A stretch of 64,000 bases of DNA from Flectobacillus roseus (GCF_030056665.1 NZ_JASHIG010000010.1); one strand, 5' to 3'. Positions 1 to 8,492 are shown, numbered from the stretch's first letter. A program made the numbers and translations. Notes: generated by a model from the sequence alone, not told the origin.

Positions 1-1
1 G

Positions 2-3000
2 GATACCAATATTGCTTGTGCTCTTACAGCAGATGTTTCGGTGTATGTATCAGTCGTTCCTACAATGACTTATTTTTCGACCTTGGAGGCTTGTGAAGGA
101 TTTACTTTTAAGTTTCCTAATCCTTTGTCTTTACCCGACAACAAGAATGTATCTTTTCCTACAGAAACCTATGAGTTATACGGACCAAATATCAATCAGA
201 AGGGTACATTAAATACCTTTGATGTTACAATTCCTGTTTATAATAAGAACTATGAAGGAACTTACACGTTGGTAGGTTACTCTCCTTATTCGTCGTGTCC
301 TGTGAAAGTTACAACACAATTAAAAACTGTTTCTACCTGCAAAGACCTCCGCATAGACCAGCAAACCCTTAATTCCCTGAAGCCACCTTGTCCTAACGGA
401 ACATTTGATTTACCCATCACACTGGTAGGAGATTTTCCTTCTAATCAGCAGATTGTGGCTAAAATGGAGCAAAATGGTACTGTCATTACGGTAGGAAAGG
501 GAACAACTAGTCCCATCAAAATCACTATTCCTCAATGGTTTGATGTAGCTAATGTGTGGGTTGAAACCGTAGATGGAAGTATTATTTCTTCCAAAAGAAC
601 CTTTGCTATCAATTCAGTAGATAAAAATAGCGTACCCAAATTGTTACCATCATTAGAGAGTGAACTGATTAGTAAAACCAATTTTTCAGGATGCGACTCG
701 CTAGTATTGAAGATTGATAATGTTTCTGCTTTAGCGCTGGACAAATCAAATACTCAATGGTTTTATAATCAAGCCTTGACCACGACAAAGGATGTAAGCT
801 ATACGGTCAAACAAAATAAAGAAGGGCAATATGCTGTTCAAGTAGCATTTGCTTCGGGCTGTTCGTTAAAAAGTGAGGAGGTAAATGTTAGCTTTCAATA
901 TATTTATCCACCCATTAATGTTTACACCTACAATAACGATAACTATTTGTATTGTGGCAGAGAGAGTATGACTATTAGAGCCAGCTCATATAATAATGCC
1001 ACCTATTCTTGGAGTCGGAATGATACGCTTATTGCCACCACAAAATCGCCAACTTTAGAAATTAACAAGGAAGGTGTGTATAAGGTATCGATGTCTCTGG
1101 GTGCCTGTCGTTCAAATTCTGAAACCTTGCAAATTAATACCCGAAAAGATAAACTAATACCTGTTTCTATTTATTTGGGAGATATGGCAGTAGCACAACC
1201 TCTTGCTTGTAATTCCACCAATTATGTTCTCTATTCGAGTATAATAGAACCCAAAAGTATCGTGTTTTCTTGGTTAAAGAATGATGTTAAAATTCCTAAT
1301 GTAAACACGGAGAATTTGCTAGTAACTGAGTCCGGGAGATATAGGCTTCAAGTAAGCTCAGGAGATTGTTTTGGGTTGTCAAATGAGGTCATGATTAATA
1401 ATCCATTAGTACCACCCACTATTGAATTTTCTATTACTACATTAGCTGATGAACTAAACCAGTACAATAGTATTCAGCCAGATACCATCAGTATTTGTAG
1501 TGGAAGTGGTATAAACCTAAGTTTTTCGATGTATAATAATCTTTCTTCGGCGCAAGAGAAAAACTTGGTAAGTGGTACCCAAACATGGTATAAAGACAAT
1601 CAAGTTATTTATGTCCATAAATATGAAAACAATACCAATACCACCTCGTCTTTTTCAACTAATACTTTTTCCACTTACTCCTATGATTGGGGTCAGGCAG
1701 GGCTTCAAGAAGTTGGTACCTATAAAGTGGTGGTGAGTACAAAATTTAAAGATGGTTCAAGTTGCGATTTTTCTTCAAAAAACCTTACGCTAGTCTGGGC
1801 GAAAGATACCGTTGGTCTTCGATTTGTTCATTCAGGCTTAAGTGCCGCTTTGTATCCTAACGTAAGAGAATTAAGAACATGCTCTAATGAGATAAGACCA
1901 TTTGAGGAATATATAAAATCAACGACGGGAAGGGTTAATGTAGCGAAATATACGATTCAGAAAAATAATGTAACGGTCAAAACAACCACATCCTTAGATA
2001 CACTAAATAAGTTTACGATTTCGGAAAAGGCGACCTATCGCTTAATTGTAAATTATGAAACAGGATGTGTAGCCAAAACACAACCAATCAATTATTATCC
2101 TAATTCAATCAAGGTTGAGCTGAGATCTGATTACCCTTTTTATATTACGAATGACTCTTTGAAAATTTGTAACACCATTGATGATAGCATTGTATCATCG
2201 ATATATAGTGCTAATTCAGACCAATTTTCAAAAAACTATCAATATGTATGGTATAAGGACAATAGTCCAATCAAGAATACAAGCGCAGAAGTGAAGCAAG
2301 TCTCTGAGGGCATTTATCAGTTGAAGGTATCTTCAGGAAATTGTACAGGCGAATCAAAAAAAATAGTTGTATACAAACCTAAGTTATCCTTGCCCATTAC
2401 TCCTGCTGATTCTGCGTATTTCTGTGAAGGTAAAACGGTAGAATTGAAATTGCCAGAAGCAAAAGGATTACGATACCATTGGCAAATGAATCAACAAGAA
2501 ATCGAAAATGCCACGACCGCATCTTTGACAGTAAATAAGTTAGGAGTTTATCGAAGCTTAGTTTACGATGAAAAATGTTGGGATATGAGCCCATCTGTTA
2601 AAATTGGGCAACTACCCAACATCCCAGCCACAGCCAGTATCTCAGGCGACCAGTCGATTGATTATGGCAAGGAAGCTAAGTTGAAGGTTGATTTGGGTTC
2701 TCACGCTCCATGGACTTTTAAATTGTCGGATGGACGAGAATTTACCGCTCAGAAAACGCCATTTGAGATTACGGTAAGTCCTTTATCCACAACTTCTTAC
2801 ACACTATCTGAAGTAAAAAATATCTGTGGTACAGGTACAGTAAGTGGTACAGCCAAAGTAACCGTGTTGGTTTTAGGCATAGAGGAAGAAAGCGGTATTC
2901 TCGTGGAGGTATTCCCAGTGCCAACTTCAGATTATTTGACATGGAAAGTTAGAGCAGATAAGTCTGCTTCCTACGATTTACGCTTAAGCGATACACAAGG

Positions 3001-3145
3001 TCGAGTGTTGGAGGTGCAACATAATACCACACGTTCCCAAGCGCACGAGGGACAATTGAATATCAGTACATTACCAACAGGCGTTTATTTTCTGCAAATG
3101 ACCGTCGGAGATAAAACTTTTATTCGTAAGGTGATAAAGGAGTAA
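2..3145 (+). CDS. T9SS type A sorted Ig-like repeat surface protein (5' end outside window)
   Basis: The frame is open from base 2, so the real start lies upstream; the GTG at 41 is only an internal codon. About 1047 residues are visible. They form a string of roughly 80-100 residue Ig-like/SprB-like beta-sandwich modules, each with a Trp followed by a 'G.Y.v.v' strand and paired Cys (for example YSWSRND followed by EGVYKVSMSLGAC). The last 75 residues are a T9SS type A C-terminal domain: EVFPVPTSDYL, then LRLSDTQGRVL, then LPTGVYFLQM, ending in IRKVIKE. This tail is used for outer-membrane passage and surface attachment or release in Bacteroidota. The ligand cannot be predicted. No enzyme domain is visible. 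Two hairpins follow the stop. Confidence 0.85.
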   Translation, partial: DTNIACALTADVSVYVSVVPTMTYFSTLEACEGFTFKFPNPLSLPDNKNVSFPTETYELYGPNINQKGTLNTFDVTIPVYNKNYEGTYTLVGYSPYSSCPVKVTTQLKTVSTCKDLRIDQQTLNSLKPPCPNGTFDLPITLVGDFPSNQQIVAKMEQNGTVITVGKGTTSPIKITIPQWFDVANVWVETVDGSIISSKRTFAINSVDKNSVPKLLPSLESELISKTNFSGCDSLVLKIDNVSALALDKSNTQWFYNQALTTTKDVSYTVKQNKEGQYAVQVAFASGCSLKSEEVNVSFQYIYPPINVYTYNNDNYLYCGRESMTIRASSYNNATYSWSRNDTLIATTKSPTLEINKEGVYKVSMSLGACRSNSETLQINTRKDKLIPVSIYLGDMAVAQPLACNSTNYVLYSSIIEPKSIVFSWLKNDVKIPNVNTENLLVTESGRYRLQVSSGDCFGLSNEVMINNPLVPPTIEFSITTLADELNQYNSIQPDTISICSGSGINLSFSMYNNLSSAQEKNLVSGTQTWYKDNQVIYVHKYENNTNTTSSFSTNTFSTYSYDWGQAGLQEVGTYKVVVSTKFKDGSSCDFSSKNLTLVWAKDTVGLRFVHSGLSAALYPNVRELRTCSNEIRPFEEYIKSTTGRVNVAKYTIQKNNVTVKTTTSLDTLNKFTISEKATYRLIVNYETGCVAKTQPINYYPNSIKVELRSDYPFYITNDSLKICNTIDDSIVSSIYSANSDQFSKNYQYVWYKDNSPIKNTSAEVKQVSEGIYQLKVSSGNCTGESKKIVVYKPKLSLPITPADSAYFCEGKTVELKLPEAKGLRYHWQMNQQEIENATTASLTVNKLGVYRSLVYDEKCWDMSPSVKIGQLPNIPATASISGDQSIDYGKEAKLKVDLGSHAPWTFKLSDGREFTAQKTPFEITVSPLSTTSYTLSEVKNICGTGTVSGTAKVTVLVLGIEEESGILVEVFPVPTSDYLTWKVRADKSASYDLRLSDTQGRVLEVQHNTTRSQAHEGQLNISTLPTGVYFLQMTVGDKTFIRKVIKE

Positions 3146-3273
3146 CGAGTTTATAATGAAGCTGTTTAAACTCTATTCGTTTAAGGAAAAAAAGCCCCTT
3201 AGTTTGAAGTTTAGCACTTTTTTGCTTTTAAAAGTATCAATATGACGATTTTTTAAGCAGTTATTCCATTTAG

Positions 3274-3293
3274 CGGGTGAATTTATTCACCCG
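3274..3293. terminator. Short hairpin after the T9SS gene
   Basis: An 8-bp perfect stem CGGGTGAA/TTCACCCG with a TTTA loop sits about 130 bases after the stop codon. It is a probable terminator or mRNA-end structure, although its U tract is poor. The 3146-3472 gap holds this hairpin, the larger one at 3304-3355 and otherwise AT-rich sequence. Confidence 0.5.
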
Positions 3294-3303
3294 TGTTAAT
3301 ATA

Positions 3304-3355
3304 TAAAAGTAGGTGTCGCAAATTGATATTTATCAGTTTATGACACCTACTTTTA
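3304..3355. terminator. Long bidirectional hairpin terminator
   Basis: Arms 3304-3317 and 3342-3355 are perfect 14-base complements (TAAAAGTAGGTGTC and its complement). Inner bases AAATTGA/TCAGTTT can extend the pairing with one G-U. The stem is flanked by A and T tracts, so it could stop transcription on either strand. Confidence 0.65.
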
Positions 3356-3472
3356 CTATATAGAAGAAATAACTCTATGCCTAATTTTGCGGGTTTTAAG
3401 GAAGACTTGTTTTGAAATAAGACAAGTCTAAATCGTATCTCATGGAGATAGATTTTCAAAGAATTTTGCAAA

Positions 3473-4720
3473 ATGACACAATCAACTATAGAAATCATGG
3501 CTCCAGCTGGCTCTTGGGAGTCGATGATGGCCGCCATCAAAGCAGGAGCTAATTCGGTATATTTTGGGGTAGAACAACTTAATATGCGCGCCCGCCAAAC
3601 CAACAACTTTCTTGTCGATGATCTCCCCGAAGTAGCTCGTGTTTGTGCCGAACATGGTGTGAAAAGTTATATCACCCTCAATACCATTATTTACGACCAT
3701 GATATCTCTTTGATGCGACGAATTATTGATAAAGCTAAAGAAGCAGGTATCACCGCAGTGATTGCTTCAGATTTAGCAGTGATGAATTACTGTCGGAAAA
3801 AAGGGATGGAACTCCACATTTCAACTCAGTCAAATATCACTAATATCGAAACAGTCGAACTCTATGCTGATTATGCCGATGTGGTGGTGATGGCTCGTGA
3901 GCTGACTTTGAAGCAAGTCGGTGACATCGTAAAAAACATTCAACGAAATCACATTACTGGTCCGTCGGGTAATTTGGTACAAGTCGAGATTTTTGCGCAT
4001 GGGGCTTTGTGTATGGCTGTTTCTGGAAAGTGCTACTTGAGTTTACACTCCCATAATGCCTCGGCAAATCGTGGGGCTTGTATCCAAAATTGTCGTCGAG
4101 AATATACGGTCATTGATAAAGAGGAGGGAATAGAGCTCGAAATCGATAATGAATATATTATGTCAGCCAAGGATTTATGTACCATTGATTTTTTGGACAA
4201 AATCATCGAAGCAGGCATAAAAGTGCTTAAAATTGAAGGACGTGGACGCGCTGCCGATTATGTTTTTGCCACTACACAGTGTTACCGACAAGCGATAGAT
4301 GCCATAGCAGATGGTACTTATACACCCGAAAAAATTGAGCATTGGAAAACAGAACTTAGCAAAGTATATAACCGAGGCTTTTGGGATGGATATTACCTAG
4401 GTCGTAAAATGGGCGAGTGGAGTAATCAATACGGCTCGGTAGCTACTCAGAAAAAGGTATATTTAGGAAAGGGAGTGAAGTACTTTGAGAAAATTGGCGT
4501 TGGGGAGTTTTTACTCGAAAGTCAAGAAATCAACCTTGGAGACCAGTTGATTATTACAGGGCCAACCACTGGGTATGTAGAGGCTGTAGCAGAGGAAATA
4601 CGAAACAATGAAGGTAATCCCGTAACAACTGCAAGTAGAGGCGAAACCATAGCGATACGAGTGACTGAAAAGATACGTCCGTCCGACAAACTTTACAAAA
4701 TCGTGCCTGCTCATGTTTAA
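3473..4720 (+). CDS. Peptidase U32 family protein (TrhP/YegQ-like)
   Basis: A 415-residue U32-family protein. Residues 172-190 (EIFAHGALCMAVSGKCYLS) match the U32 signature E-x-F-x2-G-[SA]-x-C-x4-G-x-C-x-x-S. Cys180, Cys187, Cys203 and Cys207 form the usual four-Cys set. The N-terminal half reads as a TIM-barrel (MAPAGSWESM, YFGVEQLNMRAR). Although named peptidases, characterised U32 members are mostly RNA- or cofactor-modifying: E. coli TrhP/YegQ and B. subtilis YrrN/YrrO make 5-hydroxyuridine at tRNA position 34, and UbiU/UbiV hydroxylate ubiquinone precursors. A tRNA-hydroxylation role is therefore the best inference; protease activity is not supported. The stop overlaps the start of a small ferredoxin gene by 8 bases, implying co-translation and possibly electron supply or Fe-S partnership. 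Confidence 0.88.
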   Translation: MTQSTIEIMAPAGSWESMMAAIKAGANSVYFGVEQLNMRARQTNNFLVDDLPEVARVCAEHGVKSYITLNTIIYDHDISLMRRIIDKAKEAGITAVIASDLAVMNYCRKKGMELHISTQSNITNIETVELYADYADVVVMARELTLKQVGDIVKNIQRNHITGPSGNLVQVEIFAHGALCMAVSGKCYLSLHSHNASANRGACIQNCRREYTVIDKEEGIELEIDNEYIMSAKDLCTIDFLDKIIEAGIKVLKIEGRGRAADYVFATTQCYRQAIDAIADGTYTPEKIEHWKTELSKVYNRGFWDGYYLGRKMGEWSNQYGSVATQKKVYLGKGVKYFEKIGVGEFLLESQEINLGDQLIITGPTTGYVEAVAEEIRNNEGNPVTTASRGETIAIRVTEKIRPSDKLYKIVPAHV

Positions 4721-4937
4721 GTTGATTCATTACCGAAACCGTTGTATTGGTTGTAATGCCTGCGTAGAAATAGCCTATCAGCGCTGGCGTATGTCCAAAA
4801 AAGATGGTAAAGCTGTACTGTTGGGAGCTATCGAAAAAAAAGGAATCTATCAAATTCAGCTTAACGAGGACGAACTCCCTGAAAATGAACAAGCCTTGGA
4901 AGCTTGTCCTGTAAAGGTTATTCAGATTGTGAGGTGA
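4713..4937 (+). CDS. Small 4Fe-4S ferredoxin-like protein
   Basis: A 74-residue protein with Cys11, Cys14 and Cys17 in CIGCNAC plus Cys65 in EACPV, the four ligands expected for one [4Fe-4S] cluster in a ferredoxin fold. It starts inside the last codons of the U32 gene (8-base overlap), so the two are almost certainly one transcript and translationally coupled. U32 hydroxylases depend on Fe-S metabolism, so this ferredoxin is a plausible dedicated redox partner; that link is inference. The stop codon lies in the stem of a 12-bp hairpin terminator. Confidence 0.85.
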   Translation: MFKLIHYRNRCIGCNACVEIAYQRWRMSKKDGKAVLLGAIEKKGIYQIQLNEDELPENEQALEACPVKVIQIVR

Positions 4938-4952
4938 GGAACCTCACAATCT
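4924..4952. terminator. Bidirectional terminator between ferredoxin and convergent reductase gene
   Basis: Perfect 12-bp stem AGATTGTGAGGT/ACCTCACAATCT with loop GAGGA. It includes the ferredoxin stop codon and ends 7 bases before the convergent reductase stop, so it probably serves both genes. Confidence 0.75.
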
Positions 4953-4958
4953 CTAATT

Positions 4959-5579
4959 CTATCTTTTGAGAAGCTTAAATCCAATCTCTCTACCTTGTCC
5001 TTGAAACATCGCAAGATTAATCCAGAAGAAGGCAAATTGTTCCATCAAATCAAATTTATCATTGCCGCCTACGTCATAGCAGTTTTCAAATCCTGCATCG
5101 ATAGCTAATTGTTGAGCAATAGCTTTCCCCTTTGTGGAATCTCCAGCAACAAAAGCATCTATTGCTTGCTCACCATAACGAGGATCCAACATATTGTTAA
5201 AACCTGTTGTATTAAAGCATTTTACTACATCATTTGTCAGGGTATTAGCCAAAATCGCCTCACTTGTATTGCTAAACCCAGCTGGTCCACGTCCCATAAC
5301 AATATTCATGGTATCGATAACTACCTTATTGCTTGTATCACCTAATGATTGGGCTATTTCAATTGCATAAGGAGCTGGCGTTGCTAGTATAATTACCTCT
5401 GTTTGCTCAACTGCACTTCTGATAGTCGTAAATCGGTCTTCACCAATTTGAGATGCTAGTTTGATGGATTTTTCACTGAGTGGAAATTTAGCGCCTATCA
5501 AAACAGTATGTCCAGCTTTGATAAACTTTTGAGCTAATGCCCCACCCACATTACCTGAGCCTATAATTGAAATTTTCAT
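4959..5579 (-). CDS. NADP-binding oxidoreductase, F420-dependent NADP reductase (FNO)-like
   Basis: 206 residues with an N-terminal Rossmann fold: MKISIIGSGNVGG carries GxGxxG at residues 7-12, and IGAK after strand 2 is suited to NADP. The family (NADPH-dependent F420 reductase/coenzyme F420-dependent NADP oxidoreductase domain) includes many Bacteroidota proteins in species lacking F420, so the true cofactor partner is unknown. It is the last gene of the minus-strand run DJ-1/PfpI - bestrophin - TMEM175, separated from TMEM175 by 86 bases, so membership in that operon is likely but not certain. A shared role in redox or electrophile stress is inference from context. Confidence 0.75.
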   Translation of the reverse strand: MKISIIGSGNVGGALAQKFIKAGHTVLIGAKFPLSEKSIKLASQIGEDRFTTIRSAVEQTEVIILATPAPYAIEIAQSLGDTSNKVVIDTMNIVMGRGPAGFSNTSEAILANTLTNDVVKCFNTTGFNNMLDPRYGEQAIDAFVAGDSTKGKAIAQQLAIDAGFENCYDVGGNDKFDLMEQFAFFWINLAMFQGQGREIGFKLLKR

Positions 5580-5665
5580 AAAAGTAAAAAGTTAAAAATC
5601 TAAGAATAGGTAAAGTTGATAGTCCTGTTACTATTTTAAACAAGACAAATTTTAGGATATCGGCA

Positions 5666-6241
5666 TTACTTATGAAATCTGTCTGGCAAAAAATACCAGA
5701 GAGGAATGCCAATAAAAATGAAAAAAGACAGATACACAGATACCAATGCCAAAGGAATAGAAAGAAGATATAATGAGCAGGAAATCCAGTTGCTTTTTTG
5801 TATGGTACTATTGTAAGGAATCAGTTTAGCATGGATTTCTACGTATCTCCGAAGTATCAAGAAACCAAAAGCATTTAAAAACATAATAAAACCATAGAAC
5901 ATAACGGCTTGTGGCAACAAGGGATAGGATGCCAAAAAACTAGTAGGCATCGGGATTAACGACATAGCAAAGAGTAGAAACAGATTATGCCAAATTAGCT
6001 TGGTACCAACATGAGGAATTTTGTCAAACATGGTATGATGATTAAGCCACAAAATACCCACTACCACAAAGCTTAGCGTGTAAGATAATACCTTGGGTAT
6101 GACTTTGACTAGTGCCTCTGAAACCTCTTGGCTTGAAAAGCTCTGAGACAATTCTGGTATCTTCAACTCAAAAGCCATAATGGTAATAATAATTGCGATT
6201 ACCCCGTCGCTAAAAGCCTCAACTCTACTTTTACTAAGCAT
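5666..6241 (-). CDS. TMEM175 family (DUF1211) potassium channel-like membrane protein
   Basis: 191 residues with about six hydrophobic segments. The N-terminus RVEAFSDGVIAIIITIM carries the family hallmark R-x3-FSDG at the start of TM1, which lines the pore in bacterial TMEM175 channels. Bacterial members are tetrameric K+-permeable channels. It starts 12 bases after the bestrophin stop, so the two channel genes are co-transcribed. Length is normal for a one-repeat bacterial member. Pairing with a bestrophin under an HxlR regulator suggests controlled ion flux across the inner membrane; ion selectivity in this protein is untested. Confidence 0.85.
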   Translation of the reverse strand: MLSKSRVEAFSDGVIAIIITIMAFELKIPELSQSFSSQEVSEALVKVIPKVLSYTLSFVVVGILWLNHHTMFDKIPHVGTKLIWHNLFLLFAMSLIPMPTSFLASYPLLPQAVMFYGFIMFLNAFGFLILRRYVEIHAKLIPYNSTIQKSNWISCSLYLLSIPLALVSVYLSFFIFIGIPLWYFLPDRFHK

Positions 6242-6253
6242 TGTATCAATATT

Positions 6254-7192
6254 TTAGTAAATAAAACCGTCTTTAGGTTCTAATTTAGCTGGAATTTCGA
6301 GCTCTATTAACATTTCTTTTAAATCTCTTTCTATGGTATTACACATCGAGCTCATAGGAATATCTGTTATTTGGTTTTCGAAAGGATTTTCGTTTACTTC
6401 TCCTACTTTTCCCATGACTCCAAAAACAAATGAAATCAATATACTTGTAGGAATCATTAAAGCTGGAGCATCCATTTTGCTAAAATCAGCAATCAAGCAG
6501 AATGGAAGAAGCACCATAAAAACATACAAAAAGAGCTTGGTGAAATAATGATATTGGCGTAGCAGCGGGGTATTCTTGATACGTTCACAAGCACCTTGGT
6601 AATTACTAAACCCTGCAAGTGTTGGTTCAATACTGATATTATCAAAGGCTCCTAATAATTCTAACCTAATGCCCTCTTTTATTTTGAATCCCTGGGTTTG
6701 TATTAAGAAATTCGCTTTGTTATTTTTCTCTAGTAATTCTCGATATTCCTTTTCTGATAAAAATGGTTTTAGCTCCTCCCAAGCGTTTTGTTGCCTTAAC
6801 TGTAACCGTAAAGCATGAGCAAAAGCAATTTGACGATAAACCAGTTCTTTTTTGTAAACGTCTACTTCCTGTACGGAGGCTTTGTCAATTGCAGCAGCGT
6901 TCTCTGCATTAACAATAATTTGACGAGCAAAAATCCGACTGTTATTGATAATATTCCCCCAAACTGTACGAGCCTCCCACCAGCGACTATAGGCATTATT
7001 GTTCCTAAAAGCAATAAAAATGGCAAGAGCACTGCCTAAAATGGCAGCAATCGAAAAGGGTAAACTTATCGTTTCAAGATGCTTATTATCATACACGAAA
7101 TAAATTGTTACTGATACAAAGGTTGCTATGGTTATTTCTATAAACATATAGCGAATTACCGCAAGAGGATTAAAAACTTTGCGAAGTATCAT
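6254..7192 (-). CDS. Bestrophin family ion channel (UPF0187)
   Basis: 312 residues, the usual size for prokaryotic bestrophins. TM segments lie near residues 15-35 and 44-62, followed by the conserved FRNNNAYSRWWEAR block (62-75) and ARTVWGNIINNSR. A second membrane pair lies near residues 220-265. Prokaryotic bestrophins form pentameric channels; the studied Klebsiella homologue passes cations, whereas animal ones pass anions. The gene begins 3 bases after the DJ-1/PfpI stop and ends 12 bases before TMEM175, a tight operon. Electroneutral flux by two different channels is an attractive but unproven idea. Confidence 0.88.
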   Translation of the reverse strand: MILRKVFNPLAVIRYMFIEITIATFVSVTIYFVYDNKHLETISLPFSIAAILGSALAIFIAFRNNNAYSRWWEARTVWGNIINNSRIFARQIIVNAENAAAIDKASVQEVDVYKKELVYRQIAFAHALRLQLRQQNAWEELKPFLSEKEYRELLEKNNKANFLIQTQGFKIKEGIRLELLGAFDNISIEPTLAGFSNYQGACERIKNTPLLRQYHYFTKLFLYVFMVLLPFCLIADFSKMDAPALMIPTSILISFVFGVMGKVGEVNENPFENQITDIPMSSMCNTIERDLKEMLIELEIPAKLEPKDGFIY

Positions 7193-7195
7193 AAC

Positions 7196-7954
7196 TTATC
7201 TATTTAGTAATGAAACAACAAGTTCGGCAACTGCTGCGCCACTGTTTTGTTGTTGTCCCGTAATCAAGTTACCATCTTGAATTGCGTAAGAAGAAAAAGG
7301 TGGGGCTACTTTGAAAGTCGTATCTGATAATTTCTTAGCCTCAGATTCTATACGATAAGGTTGGATTTTCATTCCAACGGCTTGGTCGGCAAATTCTTCT
7401 TCGGCATCGGCAAAGCCTGTCCATGTTTTTCCTTTAACCAATAATTCTCCATCGGATTTTTGGGCTTCTAACAACAAAGTTGTAGAATGACATACAGCAG
7501 CACTTGGCTTACCAGCCTCATAGAATTCGACAAAAAGCTTTGCTAAATCGTGGTTGCCTCTGAAAGTATACATTGGACCTTGTCCACCCACTAAAAAGAT
7601 AGCATCAAACCCAGAAGCTTCAACTTCTGTGAGTTTTTTGGTGTTGGCAAGCATAGAATTAAACCAGTCTTGTTGCATATAACCTAATGAAATCACATCA
7701 TGCGCCGAATAACCACTTGAATCAGTCGGGTTAGAATACCCATCCATTTCAACTTTTCCTCCCTCGGTTGAAACCAATACTACTTCATAACCTGCCTCCT
7801 GAAAAACTCGAAGTGGATGAGTTAGTTCGGCAGCCCAAAAGCCAATTGGCCAACCCGTTTGTAATGAAGTGCTTGGAGAACTAGCCACCATTAGGATTGT
7901 ACCTTTAGTGGGTGCTCCATGAAAATGTACATAAGTGTTTACTTCTTTGATCAT
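7196..7954 (-). CDS. DJ-1/PfpI-type glutamine amidotransferase-like protein (Hsp31-like)
   Basis: 252 residues from the ATG at 7954; an upstream in-frame ATG at 8011 would add 19 non-conserved residues and abut the operator, so I prefer 7954. The nucleophile is Cys155 in SAAVCHSTT with His156, the acidic partner is Glu43 in GFWAAELTHP, and IFLVGGQGPM forms the nucleophile-side loop. This is the type 1 glutamine amidotransferase-like DJ-1/PfpI group containing Hsp31-like glyoxalase III/chaperones. A role in removing reactive carbonyls fits the HxlR control and reductase neighbour, but substrate specificity is inference. It is the first gene of the four-gene minus-strand run. Confidence 0.87.
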   Translation of the reverse strand: MIKEVNTYVHFHGAPTKGTILMVASSPSTSLQTGWPIGFWAAELTHPLRVFQEAGYEVVLVSTEGGKVEMDGYSNPTDSSGYSAHDVISLGYMQQDWFNSMLANTKKLTEVEASGFDAIFLVGGQGPMYTFRGNHDLAKLFVEFYEAGKPSAAVCHSTTLLLEAQKSDGELLVKGKTWTGFADAEEEFADQAVGMKIQPYRIESEAKKLSDTTFKVAPPFSSYAIQDGNLITGQQQNSGAAVAELVVSLLNR

Positions 7955-8020
7955 GTTGTTTAGATGTTTGATTGATGAAACAAAATTGTATCGACAAACC
8001 AACAAAACCATGTGTACAAC

Positions 8021-8045
8021 TTTTTTGTACGATACGTACCAAAAA
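8021..8045. promoter_or_regulatory. Palindromic operator between HxlR gene and DJ-1 operon
   Basis: A near-perfect 25-base palindrome centred at 8033: TTTTTnGTACG, three central bases, CGTACnAAAAA. It lies between divergent starts at 7954 and 8097 and just upstream of the HxlR -7 box. It is a strong candidate site for the neighbouring HxlR dimer to control both directions. Confidence 0.7.
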
Positions 8046-8074
8046 GTGTGTATGGCTCAACAGGACTTTACCGC

Positions 8075-8082
8075 TATATTTG
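8075..8082 (+). promoter_or_regulatory. Bacteroidota -7 promoter box for HxlR gene
   Basis: TATATTTG fits TAnnTTTG exactly. The predicted transcript would start near 8089, leaving only about 8 bases of leader before the ATG at 8097. No clear -33 TTTG is present. Confidence 0.5.
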
Positions 8083-8096
8083 AATAAAAAAAGCTA

Positions 8097-8444
8097 ATGG
8101 GAGATTTTAAGTATAATGGAAAAATGTATTATAACCCTGTAGAGTTTGCGATGGACAGAATCGGGGGAACTTGGAAAATGCCCATTTTATGGCGTTTGAA
8201 AGACCGTATTATGCGCTATAGCGAGCTACAGAAAGATATACCACATATTTCGCAGAAGATGCTAACCACACAGCTTCGCGAGTTGGAAGAAGATGGTTTT
8301 GTGACAAGAAAAGTCTACCCTGTTGTACCTCCCAAGACGGAGTATACCATTACAGAAAGAGGATTAAGAGCCATTGAGGTCGTTACCGTTATTCGTAATT
8401 ATGGCTTGGAACTAATGAAAGAAATGGGAGTAGATCATAAGTAG
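8097..8444 (+). CDS. HxlR family winged-helix regulator, cysteine-free
   Basis: 115 residues with the HxlR core: PVEFAMDRIGGTWKMPILW, RYSELQKDIPHISQKMLT and the wing KVYPVVPPKTEYTIT. The residue normally Cys in the N-terminal C-P-V/I motif, which is the redox switch of YodB/HypR-type members, is Asn here (YYNPVEF), and the whole protein has no Cys. It therefore cannot sense by thiol chemistry, unlike the second HxlR in this window. It is divergent from the DJ-1/channel operon with a 25-base palindrome between, so it is probably the local repressor. An internal ATG at 8124 is a less likely start. The stop is in a terminator stem. Confidence 0.88.
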   Translation: MGDFKYNGKMYYNPVEFAMDRIGGTWKMPILWRLKDRIMRYSELQKDIPHISQKMLTTQLRELEEDGFVTRKVYPVVPPKTEYTITERGLRAIEVVTVIRNYGLELMKEMGVDHK

Positions 8445-8492
8445 CCCCTTAGAAACGACAGAAAATACTAGTTTTTGTCGTTTCTAAGGGGC
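8444..8492. terminator. Strong bidirectional terminator
   Basis: Perfect 16-bp stem, arms 8444-8459 and 8477-8492 (GCCCCTTAGAAACGAC and complement), 17-base AT-rich loop. It sits between the convergent HxlR and DUF4397 genes and ends 12 bases before the latter's stop. Confidence 0.8.

Noticed and set aside
3482..3700. Minus-strand frames inside the U32 gene
   Set aside because: Antisense to an intact conserved gene, with no plausible start context or family.
3473..4720. Classifying the U32 protein as a secreted collagenase/protease
   Set aside because: No signal peptide, and characterised relatives with this Cys pattern are hydroxylases; protease activity is not supported by sequence.
7955..8011. 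N-terminal extension of the DJ-1 protein to an ATG at 8011
   Set aside because: The 19 added residues are not family-like and the start would abut the operator; the ATG at 7954 fits the family length.
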